In this document: positions 46,643 to 59,500 of the stretch, piece by piece
Position numbering within the stretch: the first letter of the stretch is position 1
How the letters are laid out: every line of letters begins with the position of its first letter
From: Benincasa hispida
Lineage: Eukaryota; Streptophyta; Magnoliopsida; Cucurbitales; Cucurbitaceae
Length of the DNA: 64,000 bases
Assembly: GCF_009727055.1 (NCBI RefSeq)
Contig: NW_024063779.1
Coordinates: 885,410 to 949,409, forward strand
Direction: 5' to 3'
Position numbers and translations under genes: made by a program
The notes under the pieces: model-generated
Told to the model about the DNA's origin: nothing
The model's input: the letters and a program-made list of their open reading frames with translations, nothing else
The model's database searches: none

Positions 46643-48231
46643 CACTACAAGAAATCAAACTTTCTTGTTGCAATGAAACATAAAAGTTGCAATATGCGAC
46701 GTTTATTAGGATGTCGCATATTGCTACATTTTATTGTTCGTTGCATCGTGTGATGTTTCTTTTTTCGATGCAATAATTTTGTGATATTTTACATTTCGTC
46801 ACAAATTTTAATGATATTTTAAACAAAATTGTGATTATTCTTCTTAGTCAATTTTTTTAGAACATTACCCCTGATAGTAAACACTTGTAGTGCAACTTTA
46901 TGTACAAAACATGGAAATAAAAAAATATTAACAAAATATCGTACTATATTAAAATATGTTTATAAAATCTTTAGTATTCACTACAATAAAACTAAGTTTT
47001 CCAATAAGGTTCGAATATTGCTATTAGCAAGTTGGGTTTAGTCTTCAAAATATATTCTTCTAGAAAGATTTAATATTGTCACCAACAAATTCTGGTTCAG
47101 TCCTGCACACATAAATATTACACATATCAAATTATTTTTAAACACGAGTCATATATATGTTCTCAAATATATCAAAATTTGTTAAATATTAAACTTAAAT
47201 ATATTCACCGCTGACATAAAAAGAATAATTCATTTTTAATTATCAATCAAAAGTTAGTCTAAAATATAATTATCATATAACTCAGTTCACATCGTTTCAA
47301 ACATAGTTATTACAAAACTCAAATCATAATAAACACAAATTCTCATTCTTTCACCTCACCCTTTAACCACATTTTTCACATCAATAACAAATATGAAGTA
47401 CTCAATAGTTACCACATAATACAATTATAAACGTGTTTTTTTCCACATTTATTAAAAAAATGACAAGTATAAAATCATAAATATTTTGCAACTATATATT
47501 CTTCTCTTTTCCTCTATAAAAGCATTTTAAGGCATTTTAGTGCACAAGTATTTTACTAAAATTACAACGCTAGAAGGTAGTTATTTTGATGTAGTCATTA
47601 TTTTCTTATACCTCGCACTGTGCTAAGAAGCAAACTTACTAAGAAGGGAAAAAAAGCAAATAAAACTAAAATTGGCACACCACAACAGTTCTTAAGGCGC
47701 GTGAAGGAACGAAGGAATCGGTGGCAGTAATGTAGAGGAATAAAGGAACCGGTGATAGTGTGAAGAAGAACCGGCGGCAGCGTGCGTGGGGGAAGGGTTT
47801 CGCGTGGGGCAGCAACCTGAAGTTTCACGCGGTGAAGGGTTTTGATCGTCTGAGGTTTCGACGGCAAGAAGGATTTCGGCAGGGGTGAAGAGTTTCGTGT
47901 GAAGGGTTTCAATCGCGTGGAAACCACGTGAGGCAAGAGGGTAAAGGGTTAGTGAAATTTGGTAAAGACTAAACCCTAACTAAATGGTTCTAAAAAAGCA
48001 AGGCCTTAGATTGAGTGCCAAACATCTCGTCCAATTAATTAAAGTAACATGTGTTGAAATCATTTTTTGTCGCTTATTGTGACAATTTTGAAATACGTCG
48101 CACGCTACTTGCAACAATTAAATGTATTTGTCGCAATTCTACGATCTATCAGTTTTTCGTTGCATGAATAGAGACGAAAGATGTATTTCATCACTAGATA
48201 TTCATTGCTAACCATCATAATTCTTGTAGTA
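46643..48231. mobile_element. Non-autonomous CACTA (En/Spm-type) element
   Basis: Left end CACTACAAGAAATC at 46643; right end TTCTTGTAGTA, in reverse complement TACTACAAGAA, so the outermost base is mutated from the expected CACTA. Both flanks read TAT, compatible with a 3 bp target-site duplication but weak in AT-rich DNA. Subterminal words 'gtcgca', 'cgttgca' and 'ttgcaa' recur near both ends (46690-46790; 48060-48170). A GC-richer core lies at 47690-47950. No transposase is recognisable. Confidence 0.7.
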
Positions 48232-49138
48232 TATATATAACAAAACAAGAGAGTAGAATTTAAATTAACAAACTTCTAAGTTAGGAAAAAGTGGAATATA
48301 CAAATGATAGAAGTTAATGTGAATATCATTAACTCACATTTATAGATATATTGGCAAATAGTTCGAAAAAAAATAACATATATCAAATATGTTATTGAAT
48401 TATTGTAAATGTTTTTCTATAATTTTGGCTTAAACTTAATTTTGTATTTTTTAAGTGGATGAGGTAAAAAAATCATATTTATTATTTAAGGTCTAAGTTG
48501 ATTAAAGAGGGGTATACAAAGGAACTAAAATTATATTTAAATGAGACAGATCCTTATGATATACAAATATGGTTAAGACATACTTAAATTTTTTTATAAC
48601 TATTACATATACGTACAAAGTACACTTTCTCTTTCCTTGACTCAACTATAAAATTTTTTAAAATTAAGTGGGTTTTACTTGAATAATTATATGTTGGATG
48701 ACTTTTTAAGAATTTTCTTAAAAAGCATGTGAGTAAACTAATATTATTATTGAGTTTGTGCTTTCTAAGTTAAAATATCGAATTTGAAAATTTAAATGCA
48801 CTAAGTGCATTTTCTCAAAAAGAAATAATAACATGCATAACTAGCCTTACAGTTATAATGCAATCATTAGAAAGGAGGGGAAAAAATAGATTGGGCCAGT
48901 TTCGTTTTTCTCAACTAGATTGGGATATTCATCCTTGGGCCATGGGCACTTTAAAGCCTGTATACTAATGGGCTAACTACATAAATTCTCAATTTTAATG
49001 GAATATTGTAGAAGTAGACTATTTAAGACATTTTATCACATTTTAAGTAACGATTATTTGATTGACCATTCTTAAAAGTATAAAAACCAAAGTGAAACAA
49101 CCTACTATTTTTAGAATAAACATAAAATTTGAATGCTA
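48232..49138. other. AT-rich gene-free stretch
   Basis: No coding region or clear repeat ends. Confidence 0.5.
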
Positions 49139-49494
49139 TTATAAATATTATAATAATATTTAGATATTCATTGTTAGTGTCCCAAAGTCATGTATCACTT
49201 TTCATGTTGTCCATATGTTTTGTAATTATTCATGTTTAGTGTTCATGTAAGTACACATCCTACTGGCCACTTTGTCTATAAATAGTGTCATTTGATGGAT
49301 CTTAAAATTACACATACGTTGGTAAAAAATCCACTTCAAAATTCCACTAACTTACAATTTTATGATTTTATGATTTTAGTTATTTATGTGTTTAATTATT
49401 TTATTTTATATATTTAATATTATTATATAAATATATTATTATATTATATTTTCTCCATATCTGTGTTTCCGTTGTGCTCCTCAATTTCATAATA
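49139..49494 (+). repeat. 5' LTR of the second copia element
   Basis: 356 bp, AT-rich, matched by 54346-54628. It starts TATTATAAAT, where a TG start would be expected. Confidence 0.75.
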
Positions 49495-49558
49495 CGTTAT
49501 CATCACGAGCTCCTATCGTTTTCCCGCTAAAGGTGGGTCATAAAAGTATGTCAATTTT

Positions 49559-52045
49559 TGTGAAATCCCGAATTTTATCTAATTAATTTAGGTTAAAGCT
49601 TGGTTAATTAAGAAGCTTGTAGGAAAAATAAAAGAGGAGGAGAATATCTTAAGTGTTGAAAAATTGAACCTTAAAGATTAAACATTAAGTTTTAATGATT
49701 GGAAGTTTTGAGTAATAAAATTTAACTAAGTGCCAACATATAAACACCTTGTGTTGATGAGTAATATGCGACCAAGGTCAATTGAAGTAAGTGTGGTGCT
49801 TGGCAATGCCCATGTTGGACGCATGAAGGCCCATGCATTGGTAGGAGGCATGGCTAAGCTAGGCATCATGTGTTGGAATGTGATGCTTGACAAAGCAAAG
49901 TGTGAGCGTCGGGTAGCCATGCGATGGCATGAGGTCGTTGGCCAAGCGTTGGTGTGAGTGGGCTGCTCATGCGGAGGAATGTAGTTGGGCTTTGGCAATA
50001 GCCTAAAGCAAAGCGATGAGCTAGGCAGACACTGGTCTAGGGGCATGCAGCCAGGCAAGGTACTGGTGGACGCGCATAGGCTGTTTGCAGGGAGTGAGCG
50101 CTCAGATGCACGTGTGGAGTCGAGTGAGCATGAGCGCAAGACGCCGAGTGTGAGGGCATTTGGGCGTTGCACGAGGGGTGAACACATGGTTACATGGATA
50201 TAAGTGTGCAAGGCGCTGAGCGTGTGAGGAATCCATGCGATGGCTAGGTTGTTTTGGAGGTTAGAAGAGGCCTCATGAGCGTATATAGCAAGAGTGGCCT
50301 AGACGTGAAGGTTGCCAATGGATGTGTGGTATGCGACAGCCTAGGTGGAGGAGTTGAGCGCATGATTATGTGATGAAGGCCATCATGCACTAAGTAAAAG
50401 CCATCGTGCATCAAGTAAAGGCTATTGTGTATCAAGTAAAGGCCATCGTACATCGAGTAAGGCTCAGATGCGAGCAAGGAAGCACTTGGTTACTCTTTTA
50501 AAAATCTTGAGAAATTAAGGGGTTTGAACAAAATCAGGGTGAAAGGGGGAAATTCAAGAAGGATAAGATGAAACTAAGTTTTTGATAAAGCTTGAGATCC
50601 AAGGTATTGGGCTGTTAATTTGTGATTTGAGGGACAAAAGGTGGGAGATATATCAACTAAGTGTTGGACCAATCAAAATTAAGAGCTGTCAACTGGAAAT
50701 TGAAGGGTGGAATGGAAATAGTTGAGGTGGGTGCACGAAAGAACATGCAAAATGAAACATATACGTTGGCTAAGGGAAAGGAAGACACTTTAGGACCTAG
50801 GTGGAAAAGGGTTGGCGTTGGTAACACGAGGTGAGAGCAAATTGACATGCAAACAGGCTAGAGGTGTCAAGTTGGGAAGAACTTTGGACGCTTATAAATA
50901 AGGCAGGTTGGGACGATTAACTCTCACAATCCACTAGTGTTATTTAAGTGAAATCGGTGAGAGAGTCCTTAGAAGGAAGTGTAGTGAGAGGTCCTGGGCT
51001 GCCATCTCATTGAAGTTCTGAAGAAAGAGGAGCTTGCGTTAGAAGTCCAGTGGCCCAGCTGATCGTATAGGCCTATCACCCAGCCCGAACGGATGCATCC
51101 CAGCGTATGTTGCGCGCATCTCACTCCTCAGCACTGCCCTGTGCGAGGTCTACCGCCCATCTACATGCGTCCATGCTCACCTGCGTGCCCAGGCACACCC
51201 ACCCTGTAGCCCAGCGCCCATCGGCTTGCCAAAATAATCTCCAAAGGACTGTTTTGAAGAAGTTAAGCCTATTTTTAGTTATTTTAAAGGGGGAAGCTGG
51301 TCATTCTAATTTTTAAGGTTAATTGAGAATAATTTGGAATTATTGGAAGAATTATGGATTAATTTAGAATTTCCTTAGAAAGAGGAGGAATTCGAAAGAA
51401 ACAAGGCAAGGATCTGATTAAAAAATTTCCTGAGAAACCGATCAGGAGGAACTATAAGTGATTTATATTTTTGAATTTTTGGATGTATTATATATTGGTA
51501 CCAGTTTGGTAAATTTTACATGATTTGAAAATATGTTTTCTTGGGTTATAATTATTGTTCTTTTTTTTGGATGTCTCTTCGTGAGTCTTGGTTTGGATAT
51601 TTGTTCCTATTGGTTTAACTGGAAACTGGAAATTAGATCAGGGATATTATTAACATACTTCGTGGACATTTGACTGGAATTGTCAATATGATCTGGTTGG
51701 GATTATCAACGTACTCGAGTATATCTAGTAGGAATTGTCAACATGTCACATTCGACAGGTTGTTTGGGGTATTGAAAATTGTTTCCTCAAATCAGTTTAT
51801 GGGATTTGTTACATAATTAAAGGATTATGTAATCATGTCAACTTTGTCTCATTTATTAACTGAATGTATATATGTTCGATGGTCGTATATGTTGTGATAT
51901 TGCTTTCCCAAAAATGTTTTGGAAGCAAATAATATTGCTAATCTTTTCCAAATGTTTTTCTAAATCTTCCCCCCTCCCAGGTATTAAAAGAGGGTGATAG
52001 AATTGGCTTAGGACCAGTCGACAGGTGATTGTGGAAATCATTTTG
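49559..52045. mobile_element. Unidentified 2.5 kb insert in the copia element (possible solo LTR)
   Basis: It starts TGTGAAATCCCGAATTTT and near the end reads 'tgtggaaatca', so TG...CA ends are possible. The flanking T-runs are too simple to prove a target-site duplication. Composition changes sharply: 49740-50400 and 51000-51240 are GC-rich in AT-rich surroundings. Long overlapping frames on both strands (49726-50211, 49730-49957, 51107-51316) have no family resemblance. The start and the internal 'ttaatttaggttaaagc' resemble plant gypsy LTRs in style; that is inference from memory. Confidence 0.4.
50379..50462 (+). repeat. 21 bp minisatellite, four units
   Basis: Units GCCATCGTGCATCAAGTAAA+G at 50379, 50400, 50421 and 50442, each with 1-4 changes. 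A 21 bp period keeps the frame open and explains the repetitive minus-strand frame at 50244-50477. Confidence 0.9.
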
Positions 52046-52159
52046 TCTTAACAGCTATATTAGGAGGGTTTAGACACATGATGGCAATGTAACTTCATAA
52101 TTTGATAAACGATAATGTATTGTATAAAATATTCTTGACTGAAGTAGCGCAGTTCCATG

Positions 52160-54185
52160 TGAACTTGAAGTTCAGAAAATAATTCATTTGCAAAATATAG
52201 CAAATCAATTACTAGAATTTATAGATGCAAAGAAAGTAACTAGGTCACATATGCTAGCTACAATGTTTCATTGAAAATTGATATCTCAACACAACAAGTT
52301 GTTACTAATGAGTCTGGAACACATTAGAAACGTGGTAGACCAGTGAGTTCCAAAGATAAAAATCCTCGACAACGAAAAATAATAAATAGTGAAAAATACT
52401 TGGTTAAGGATGTAAATACCCATGAAGAAATCCTCGACATGACTAGTGAGGAAGATGAAATACCTAATGATAATAATGAGATTTCAATAAACTATGTCAT
52501 GTCAGAAAAAAGATGGAATCATACTAATGTAATTATTGACAACATTTTGCGTATAATATTGCTCTTAATATTATATCTGAAAATGAGGATCCTGAACCAA
52601 AATCTGTTGAAGAATGTTGACATAAAAAATATTGACTTTAGTGGAAAAAAGCAATCGAGGCAAAATTAAACTCACTTTCAAAAGGTCAGGTTTTTGGACC
52701 AGTAGTCCGAACACCAGAAAATATTAAACTTATGGGATACAAATGGGTATTTATGAGGAAAAGAAATGAAAACAATGAGGTCACAAGATATAAAGCAAGA
52801 CTAGTTGCACAAGGTTTTTCACAAAGACCTGGTATTGATTATGAGGAGATATATTCTCCAGTGGTAGATGCAATTACACTAAGATATTTAATTGGCTTGA
52901 CTGTATATAAAAGTCTGAATATGTATCTTATGGATGTAGCCACAACATATTTCTGTGGATCTCTTGATAATGATATTTATATGAGAATACTAGAAGGATT
53001 TAAGGTACCTGAAACATATACATCAAATTTTTGGGAATAATATTCAATAAAATTACAGAGATCACTATATGGATTGAAACAATGAGGATGGATGTAGTAC
53101 AATCGTTTGAGTGGATATTTATTGAAAGAAGGATATCAAAATAATCCAATATGTCCTTGTGTTCTTATAAAGAAATCACAATCAGGTTTTGCTATTATAA
53201 CGGTATATGTTGATGATTTGAATATAATTGGAACTATTGAAGAGATCTTAAAGGCAATAGAATATCTTAAGAAAGAAATTGAGATGAAAATTTTCAAAAA
53301 AATAAAATTTTATCTTAGTTTGCAAATTAAACATTTAGCAGATGAAATATTTATTCATCAGTCAACTTATACATAAATTTTTTTGAAAAGATTTTATATA
53401 TACAAAGCACATCCATTAAATATTCCAATGGAAACACACCATTAAATATTCCAATGAAAGTTCGTTTATTGGATATAAAGAAAGATATATTTCGGCCTCG
53501 AGAAGATAATGAAGAACTTCTTGGTCCTGAAGTACCATACTTAGTGCAATTGGTGCACTTAGTATCTTGCAATAGTTCTTCTCCTACAAAAAGACATTGG
53601 AAACAGAATTAAACGTATACTCTGTTATCTCCAAGTAATAATCGATATGGGTTTGTTTTATTCAAATAAATCAAATTTTGATCTAATTGGTTATGCAGAT
53701 TCCAGATATTTATTTGATCCACAAAAAGTTATATCTCAAATAGGTTGTCTGTTCACATGTGGAGGAACTGTTATATCATGGCAATCGGTGAAACAGACTA
53801 TAACAGCCACTTCCTCAAATCATGCTGAAATTCTTGTAATTCACGAGGCTAGTCGAGAATGTGCATGGCTAAGGTCAATGACTCAGCACATTCGTGAAAC
53901 ATGTGGCTTGCCTTCTAATAAAAATCTTCCAACAATATTATATGAAGACAACACAGCTTGCATAGCCCAAATCAAATGATGATATATTAAAGGAGATAAA
54001 ACAAAACATATTTCACCGAAGCTTTTCTACACTTATGATCTTGAAGAAAATGTCGATATCACTGTACAACAAATTTGTTCAAAGGATAACCTGACAGACT
54101 TCTTTACAAAGACATTATCAACCGCGACTTTTGAAAAATTGGTGCATAACATTGGAATGCGGCGACTCAGAGATCTCAAGTGATG
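52160..54185 (+). pseudogene. Copia pol remnant (integrase end, RT, RNase H)
   Basis: Blocks in order: KIIHLQNIANQL and TRSHM (integrase C-terminal extension, about 52170-52260), GRPVSSKDKNPRQRK, then RT GYKWVFMRKRNENNEVTRYKARLVAQGFSQRPGIDYEEIYSPV with LMDVATTYFCGSLDNDIYM (52732-53040), SLYGLKQ, YVDDLNIIGT (about 53200-53230), then RNase H YADSRYLFD and SSNHAEI with DNTACIAQIK (53647-53979), and a tail to FEKLVHNIGMRRLRDLK at 54181. At least eight stops or frame breaks, including two within SLYGLKQxGWMxYNRLS. Dead copy. Confidence 0.85.
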
Positions 54186-54345
54186 TTTTCTTGAGGGGAG
54201 TAAATATATTGTATTCTTTTAAGAGTACGTATTATATGAAATATGTACTATTTTTCCTTCAATAAGGTTTTTTCCCATTGGATTTTTCTTAGTAAGGTTT
54301 TAACAAGACATATTTCATATTTATATATGGGCATCTAAGGGGAAA

Positions 54346-54628
54346 TATTATAAATATTATAATAATATATAGAGGCCCATTGCTTAGTGTCCCAAACCCA
54401 TGTGTCACACTTCAGTTATCCATATGCTTTGTAATTATTCATGCTTGGTGTTTATGTAAATACACATCCTACTTGTCACTTTGCTTATAAATAGTAATAT
54501 TTGGTGGATCTTAAAATTATACATACATTGGTGAGAATTTCACTCCAAAATTCCACTAACGCTATATTTTTCAATTTTAAAATTATACATATATCTGTAT
54601 TCTCGTTTTGCTCTTCAATTTCACAACA
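54346..54628 (+). repeat. 3' LTR of the second copia element
   Basis: 283 bp, matches the 5' LTR at both ends but with an internal deletion; preceded by the purine tract AAGGGGAAA. Confidence 0.75.
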
Positions 54629-55866
54629 CTATATTTTTCACAAATAAAAGAAAAGTACCATCCAAAAAAATATAAATAAAAATATTAAATATAAAAACGG
54701 AAACTTTGTAGAGACCGTTGGGGAAGTGAGGTTTTTTTGTTGTTTATTTTGTTTTTGATTGCAAACTTATCCTTTTGACACATAAAATACAAAATACATT
54801 CGAATGTTTTGAAAATATTTTAGGGGCTTCAAATTTAGGATGAGCCAAAAGCTTATAGCAAATGAAATATATAATAGTGTAATTAATGAAAGTCGTTGTC
54901 AATGAGCAAATCAACTTCAGGCTTTTTAATTCCTACATATCTTCTTGTTGGTCGGCAATTATTGAATCCTTAAACTACAGCCTTTTTATTTTTAGACTCT
55001 ATTTTCATCCCCCTGATGCATTGTCTACTTTTGGCCATCATTTTAGATTTTTTTTAAAACAATTTTCTGGTTTATTGATGAAATATTTTTAGGAAAAAAA
55101 ATCTTGTTACTTCCAAAATTATGAATTATGTCAATGGCAATTTGAATATGTGTGCACAATAAACATTAATATTTACACGTATCATCAGGTTTATTGGAGA
55201 AATAAGGCTTTTTTTTTTAATAAATTAAGAAAAATAATTGGTTAAAATTAGGAAACAAGATTGTTTTTTTAGATTTATTGGAATGCATCTCTGAAGAGAT
55301 ACAGACACAATCCTCTATTTTTTTTATTATTTAACAGAGGACGTATTTTATAAAAAAAAAAATTAAAAGAATTGATTTCCAACCACAATTCTCAATTTTT
55401 GTCCATTTTCATCATTTTTTTCCTTAATAAACTATCTACCATAATTTTTTTCCCCCAGATCATCCAACAGCTACCCCATTTCTTAACCCATATTTTCTCC
55501 ATTTCCTCCATCTAACATAATTTCTAGCTTTTATTAATTTTATAATTACTGTTATAATTATTATTTCTATAATTGGTACTCCACATTCTTTTTATTAAGA
55601 ATTAAATAGTTTTATTTCATTTTAACTCTATACTTTTAAATAAAATTTAAACTTAATCCTTTAAATTAGTTTTGAATATAATTATTAAATTTATCCGAGT
55701 ATTAATAGTCTCTTATATACATATGCAACTTTGTATTTTAATCCTAATAAAATTTTAGGATCTGTTTGATAATTATTTTTTTTATTTTTTTAAAACTAAA
55801 TTTGTTTGGTAACTAATTGAATTTTTTATTTTTACCATCTAGATTATTTGGTTCATTTACAACAAT
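54629..55866. other. AT-rich gene-free stretch
   Basis: No gene. Short poly-A and poly-T runs; the frame at 54886-55092 has no family resemblance. Confidence 0.5.
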
Positions 55867-55928
55867 CACTACAAGAATTTTGGGCTAAACCGACATTAAA
55901 GGACTTTAATGTCGGTTGCAACTGAAGT

Positions 55929-56118
55929 CCATAATCCATTGAAGCCCTTTAAACCGACATTGAAGCCCAGAATCTATGTCCGTTTTTTTTTCAATTATTG
56001 TCCCTGTCTCTTATACACATCTAGATGTGTATAAGAGACAGGCCCATAATCCATTGAAGCCCTTTAAACCGACATTGAAGCCCAGAATCTATGTCCGTTT
56101 TTTTTTCAATTATTGTCC
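55929..56118. repeat. 75 bp duplication around an adapter sequence
   Basis: 55929-56003 and 56044-56118 are identical by eye, separated by the 38 bp adapter and two bases. The copies lie in the CACTA subterminal region. Most likely an assembly artefact. Confidence 0.93.
56004..56041. other. Nextera mate-pair junction adapter (contaminant)
   Basis: CTGTCTCTTATACACATCT (56004-56022) is followed directly by its reverse complement (56023-56041). The 19 bases are the Tn5 mosaic end used in Nextera libraries, and the head-to-head pair is the circularisation junction adapter of mate-pair libraries. Natural occurrence in a plant is not credible. Confidence 0.97.
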
Positions 56119-57767
56119 TTTTTTTTTAAAATTCCGTTGTCGAATCCATTTTTAGTATCGGTCAAAAATTTAAAAATGACATTATTTGTCTCGTATTGGG
56201 TCAGGAAATGTCCGTCATTGTTTTTTAGTAAAAAATATATAAAAAAAAAATTTGCATGACAAGCCATCAATATTTGTCTTCCACCTATGAATTCATTGAA
56301 CTCAAACATAAAATATAACAATACACAAAACAATATACTCTACCACAAAACTAAATATAAAGTTACCTGCAATAAAGCACACTTCTATAATAATTTATCC
56401 ACAAACAAGAATTAATATTTTCAATCCATTATATATACTCATCAAATATGAAATAAACACACTATGTATATCGATAACACACTTTCATAGAACAATAATT
56501 ATAATTATCAACCACCTCTATAATAATCATTTCTCTCATTCACAAATATCAGTTAATACTTCCATGAATACTTACACCAAATACCCCATAAACAAAAAAA
56601 TTATATATAAATCTTCCAATAAACAAATCATGGTTAGATAAATTTGCATTCATTCTAAACTAGCATTTACATTCTATTGAGACAAAAAACAAGAAGTACA
56701 TCCTTATACAAATCGGCCAACAAAACTTGCCCATTGGGTTTGAATTACGTCAATCTCTCCTAGGTTATATGCAATTTTTTGTATTGAACTACAAAGAGAA
56801 AAAGAAAAGATAAACTCAACATAGGTTTACATCCATTTATTAAATTAAAGCTAGTATATAAAAAATAAATAATTTACGTATGAGGCTAGTAATGGGAGTA
56901 GTAGGATTATGCACTATTTCGTGTATATACTTTTGCACATAGTACCCGCATCCTACAGAATCTAATTGAGGGAGCACTGCATATAAAGAAGTTGAAAACA
57001 ATTATTCTTATGTTCGAATGAACATAAATTGTTAGAAAATGAATGCAAATTTACCTTTACAGGTTTCCATTTTGGAGAAGACCGATGGTGTTGGAGATCG
57101 TATTTGGCTTGCCATGTTTTCAACCCACTACATAGTTTGAAAACAATAGTTAAACATAAATACTTCAATTAAGAGCTAAGAAAGTTCAATTACACTTATA
57201 TATTTATAACTCCATGAAAATCCTCTTGAACCTTACTTTGAATAAAGTCCAAAACATAAACACAATTTTCTTGTAGATGATTATAATTAATATCCAATGA
57301 TAACTATAGTAAGCAACAATTTTGAAATATTAGTATGTGTATAATGCAAATTAAAAATAACTAAAGAACTTGTAGTTACTTACCCTGTGTTATATGAAAT
57401 AAGGACTATTTGGTCCAAATTAGCCAATTCTAGTTGGTTGGCTAAATTTTTGGATCGAATATCTTAAGACTTCACGTGTGGTAATATTCTTGCTTGATCA
57501 ATTATAAAAAACTTCTTCGTAATATCACAACTACATTCATCCCAAAGATACCTAAACAAAATAAAAGTTATTATTTAAACATGAAACAAAATACGTGAGT
57601 GAATCTAGATGAGTAATACTTACGTAATGTATGTCAAAATACACATGTAACCTATTTCAACCATATTGCAATATTTGATCAGATCATCGCAGCCTAAATA
57701 AACAAATTTGTCTCTTTCAAATATATGCTCGTTCAAATTGATACGGATCATGTTTACATCGTTCATG

Positions 57768-59500
57768 TTATGCATGACATGTCCGTTCAAGAGTTTGATG
57801 TACCATTGGTGTCAGTATATTTGGAGGACTGGCCGACGCTCTTAATTGTTGAATGGTCCTACCATAACCAAAGTTACAAAAATTTAAAGTACGAAAAATA
57901 ATAAATAACCAAACACATATACTGAAAAAGAGGCCTACTTCTTTTTCATCAACCATAACTACAAGTTCACGAGGCCATGTTACGAAGTTGCCCATTGCTT
58001 GATTTAAGGACTCTATTTTTCCCTTCACAGGAATTGGTATAGGCAAATCTTCTCACATGACAACGTCAATTAGAACTTTAACAAGCATTACATATCATTA
58101 TCAAATATTGTGACTACTGCAACAATATTATCTACAGTTTCTATAGCTAAGTGACATGGTGTCCCCTTAATAAATTTAAAAGAACTAATGTCATGCATGG
58201 TTAAGCACAATATGATTAAAATTTAAAAGTCACGTCAAATAAATTACCTCCAAATCTTTTTTAGGCATCTTCTCAGTATCTTCTTCTTCAGATGCACTTA
58301 GTGCGACAATTTCAACAGATGATTTAGACCGCTGAGATTGTCTGCTATGAGGTTTTTCTCTTGACACTTTATCATGTCGAACATTATTTTTATTAGAGCC
58401 TCCTTCAATTTCTTGGCTCATTGAGGACTTTGGTTTTACTAATTTGAAATATTGGGAATGGGAAACAAAATCAGTCATTCCTCTAACACGTCCCCAATGT
58501 TCCTCTGTACCCAATACTTTGGTCAAAACATCTTTACCTTCATAGACTTCAGCCAATTTATACTGTAAAACATATTACAATTTTCACACAATATTTATAT
58601 CATCACAAGTTTCAGACATTATATATATGCCATCTTAAACTTTGCACAATATAAACTTACAATTCGATTGGCACATTCTCGAGTGACTTCATCAAAGTAT
58701 TCATTATTTTTTCCTTTTCGTACTTCTTTCCATAAAGTCACCCGATAAGAAGAATCACTCGATAAGTTCTACATGAACATATATATATAATTAGCATAAA
58801 CATATTAGAATAAAAGATTTAATTTAAGTCGAAAAACTTACTAATTCTTGGGTAAGATTTGCATAACCCTTCCGAGAAATGTGATGATTATATATACATT
58901 TCAACATCTTTCTTTTTTAAGATGATTGATTTCCTGTACAACAAATCTAGTTGAAGTAACCTATCAAAACAATGATAATATTGATATTTATTTAGAATGA
59001 CTTACATCCCATTCTTCACTCAATCGTTCATTAATAAACGATGTCCACTAATCTTGCTCTATATGAGAATATTGTTGGGGAGGAACTTGCAAGATTGAGG
59101 GTTCATCCTTAAATGGAAGTATGAACTTTTGAGTCAATGTGGTCTTGAAAGTCCGAAAGTTCCTAGATGCAGACATGAGTATACCATGTTTGGACTTAGA
59201 GTCTACATCGAAGGAAACAATAAACTAATAAACTACTATGTACATGAATTAAAGTTTTAAAAACATACCGCTACACAATCAAAAAGTTTATCTTTTAAAT
59301 GGTTTGGAACTTTTTTCCAAGAATTATACATTATAGGTATTTGTTGTTGAACATAAACTCCTATATAACTTTGCATCTTCTTTGTACCAAATCCAATCGT
59401 TGTCCATGTTCACTATAATCAATGGCTAACCGTTGCCTAGATGTTCTTATTTGTGCCAACTTAGATATAGTAGTTGGGCCAGTGGAATACTTATTCTGCT
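57768..59500 (-). pseudogene. CACTA second gene, Transposase_24 (TNPA-like) type, with stops
   Basis: Minus-strand blocks: MQSYIGVYVQQQIPIMYNSW with VPNHLKDKLFD (about 59376-59275); KFILPFKDEPSILQVPPQQYSHIEQD (about 59150-59050), a stop, then SFINERLSEEWD; a block with TLWKEVRKGKNNEYFDEVTRECANRI (about 58760-58670); LTKVLGTEEHWGRVRGMTDFVSHSQYF (58530-58440); and a last block with VGNFVTWPRE-like MGNFVTWPRELVVMVDEKEV (about 58000-57930). These match the layout of plant Transposase_24 proteins with their C-terminal extension as I recall them. Introns separate the blocks; exact borders were not resolved. At least one in-frame stop (near 59050) suggests decay. Confidence 0.72.

Larger units (their letters stand above)
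49139..54628 (+). mobile_element. Second, decayed Ty1/copia element
   Basis: LTR-like ends at 49139-49494 and 54346-54628 share 'attataaatattataataat', 'gtcccaaa', 'gctttgtaattattcatg', 'acacatcctac', 'gtggatcttaaaatta' and a common end 'cctcaatttcataata' or 'tcttcaatttcacaaca'. The 3' LTR lacks about 70 bases present in the 5' one. After the 5' LTR comes 'cgttatcatcacgag', resembling a primer-binding site type found in other copia families; 'aaggggaaa' precedes the 3' LTR. Pol remnants lie at 52160-54185. Gag and most integrase are gone and foreign DNA sits at about 49559-52045. Confidence 0.82.

Noticed and set aside
47598..47936. 112-codon minus-strand frame in the non-autonomous CACTA element
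   Set aside because: No recognisable domain; GC-rich core of the element explains it.
49726..50211. 161-codon minus-strand frame with overlapping plus-strand frames
   Set aside because: Frames open on both strands at once in GC-rich DNA, no domain, lies in an unidentified insert.
55900..56120. CRISPR-like or satellite array
   Set aside because: The repetition is explained by CACTA subterminal motifs and one adapter-linked duplication.
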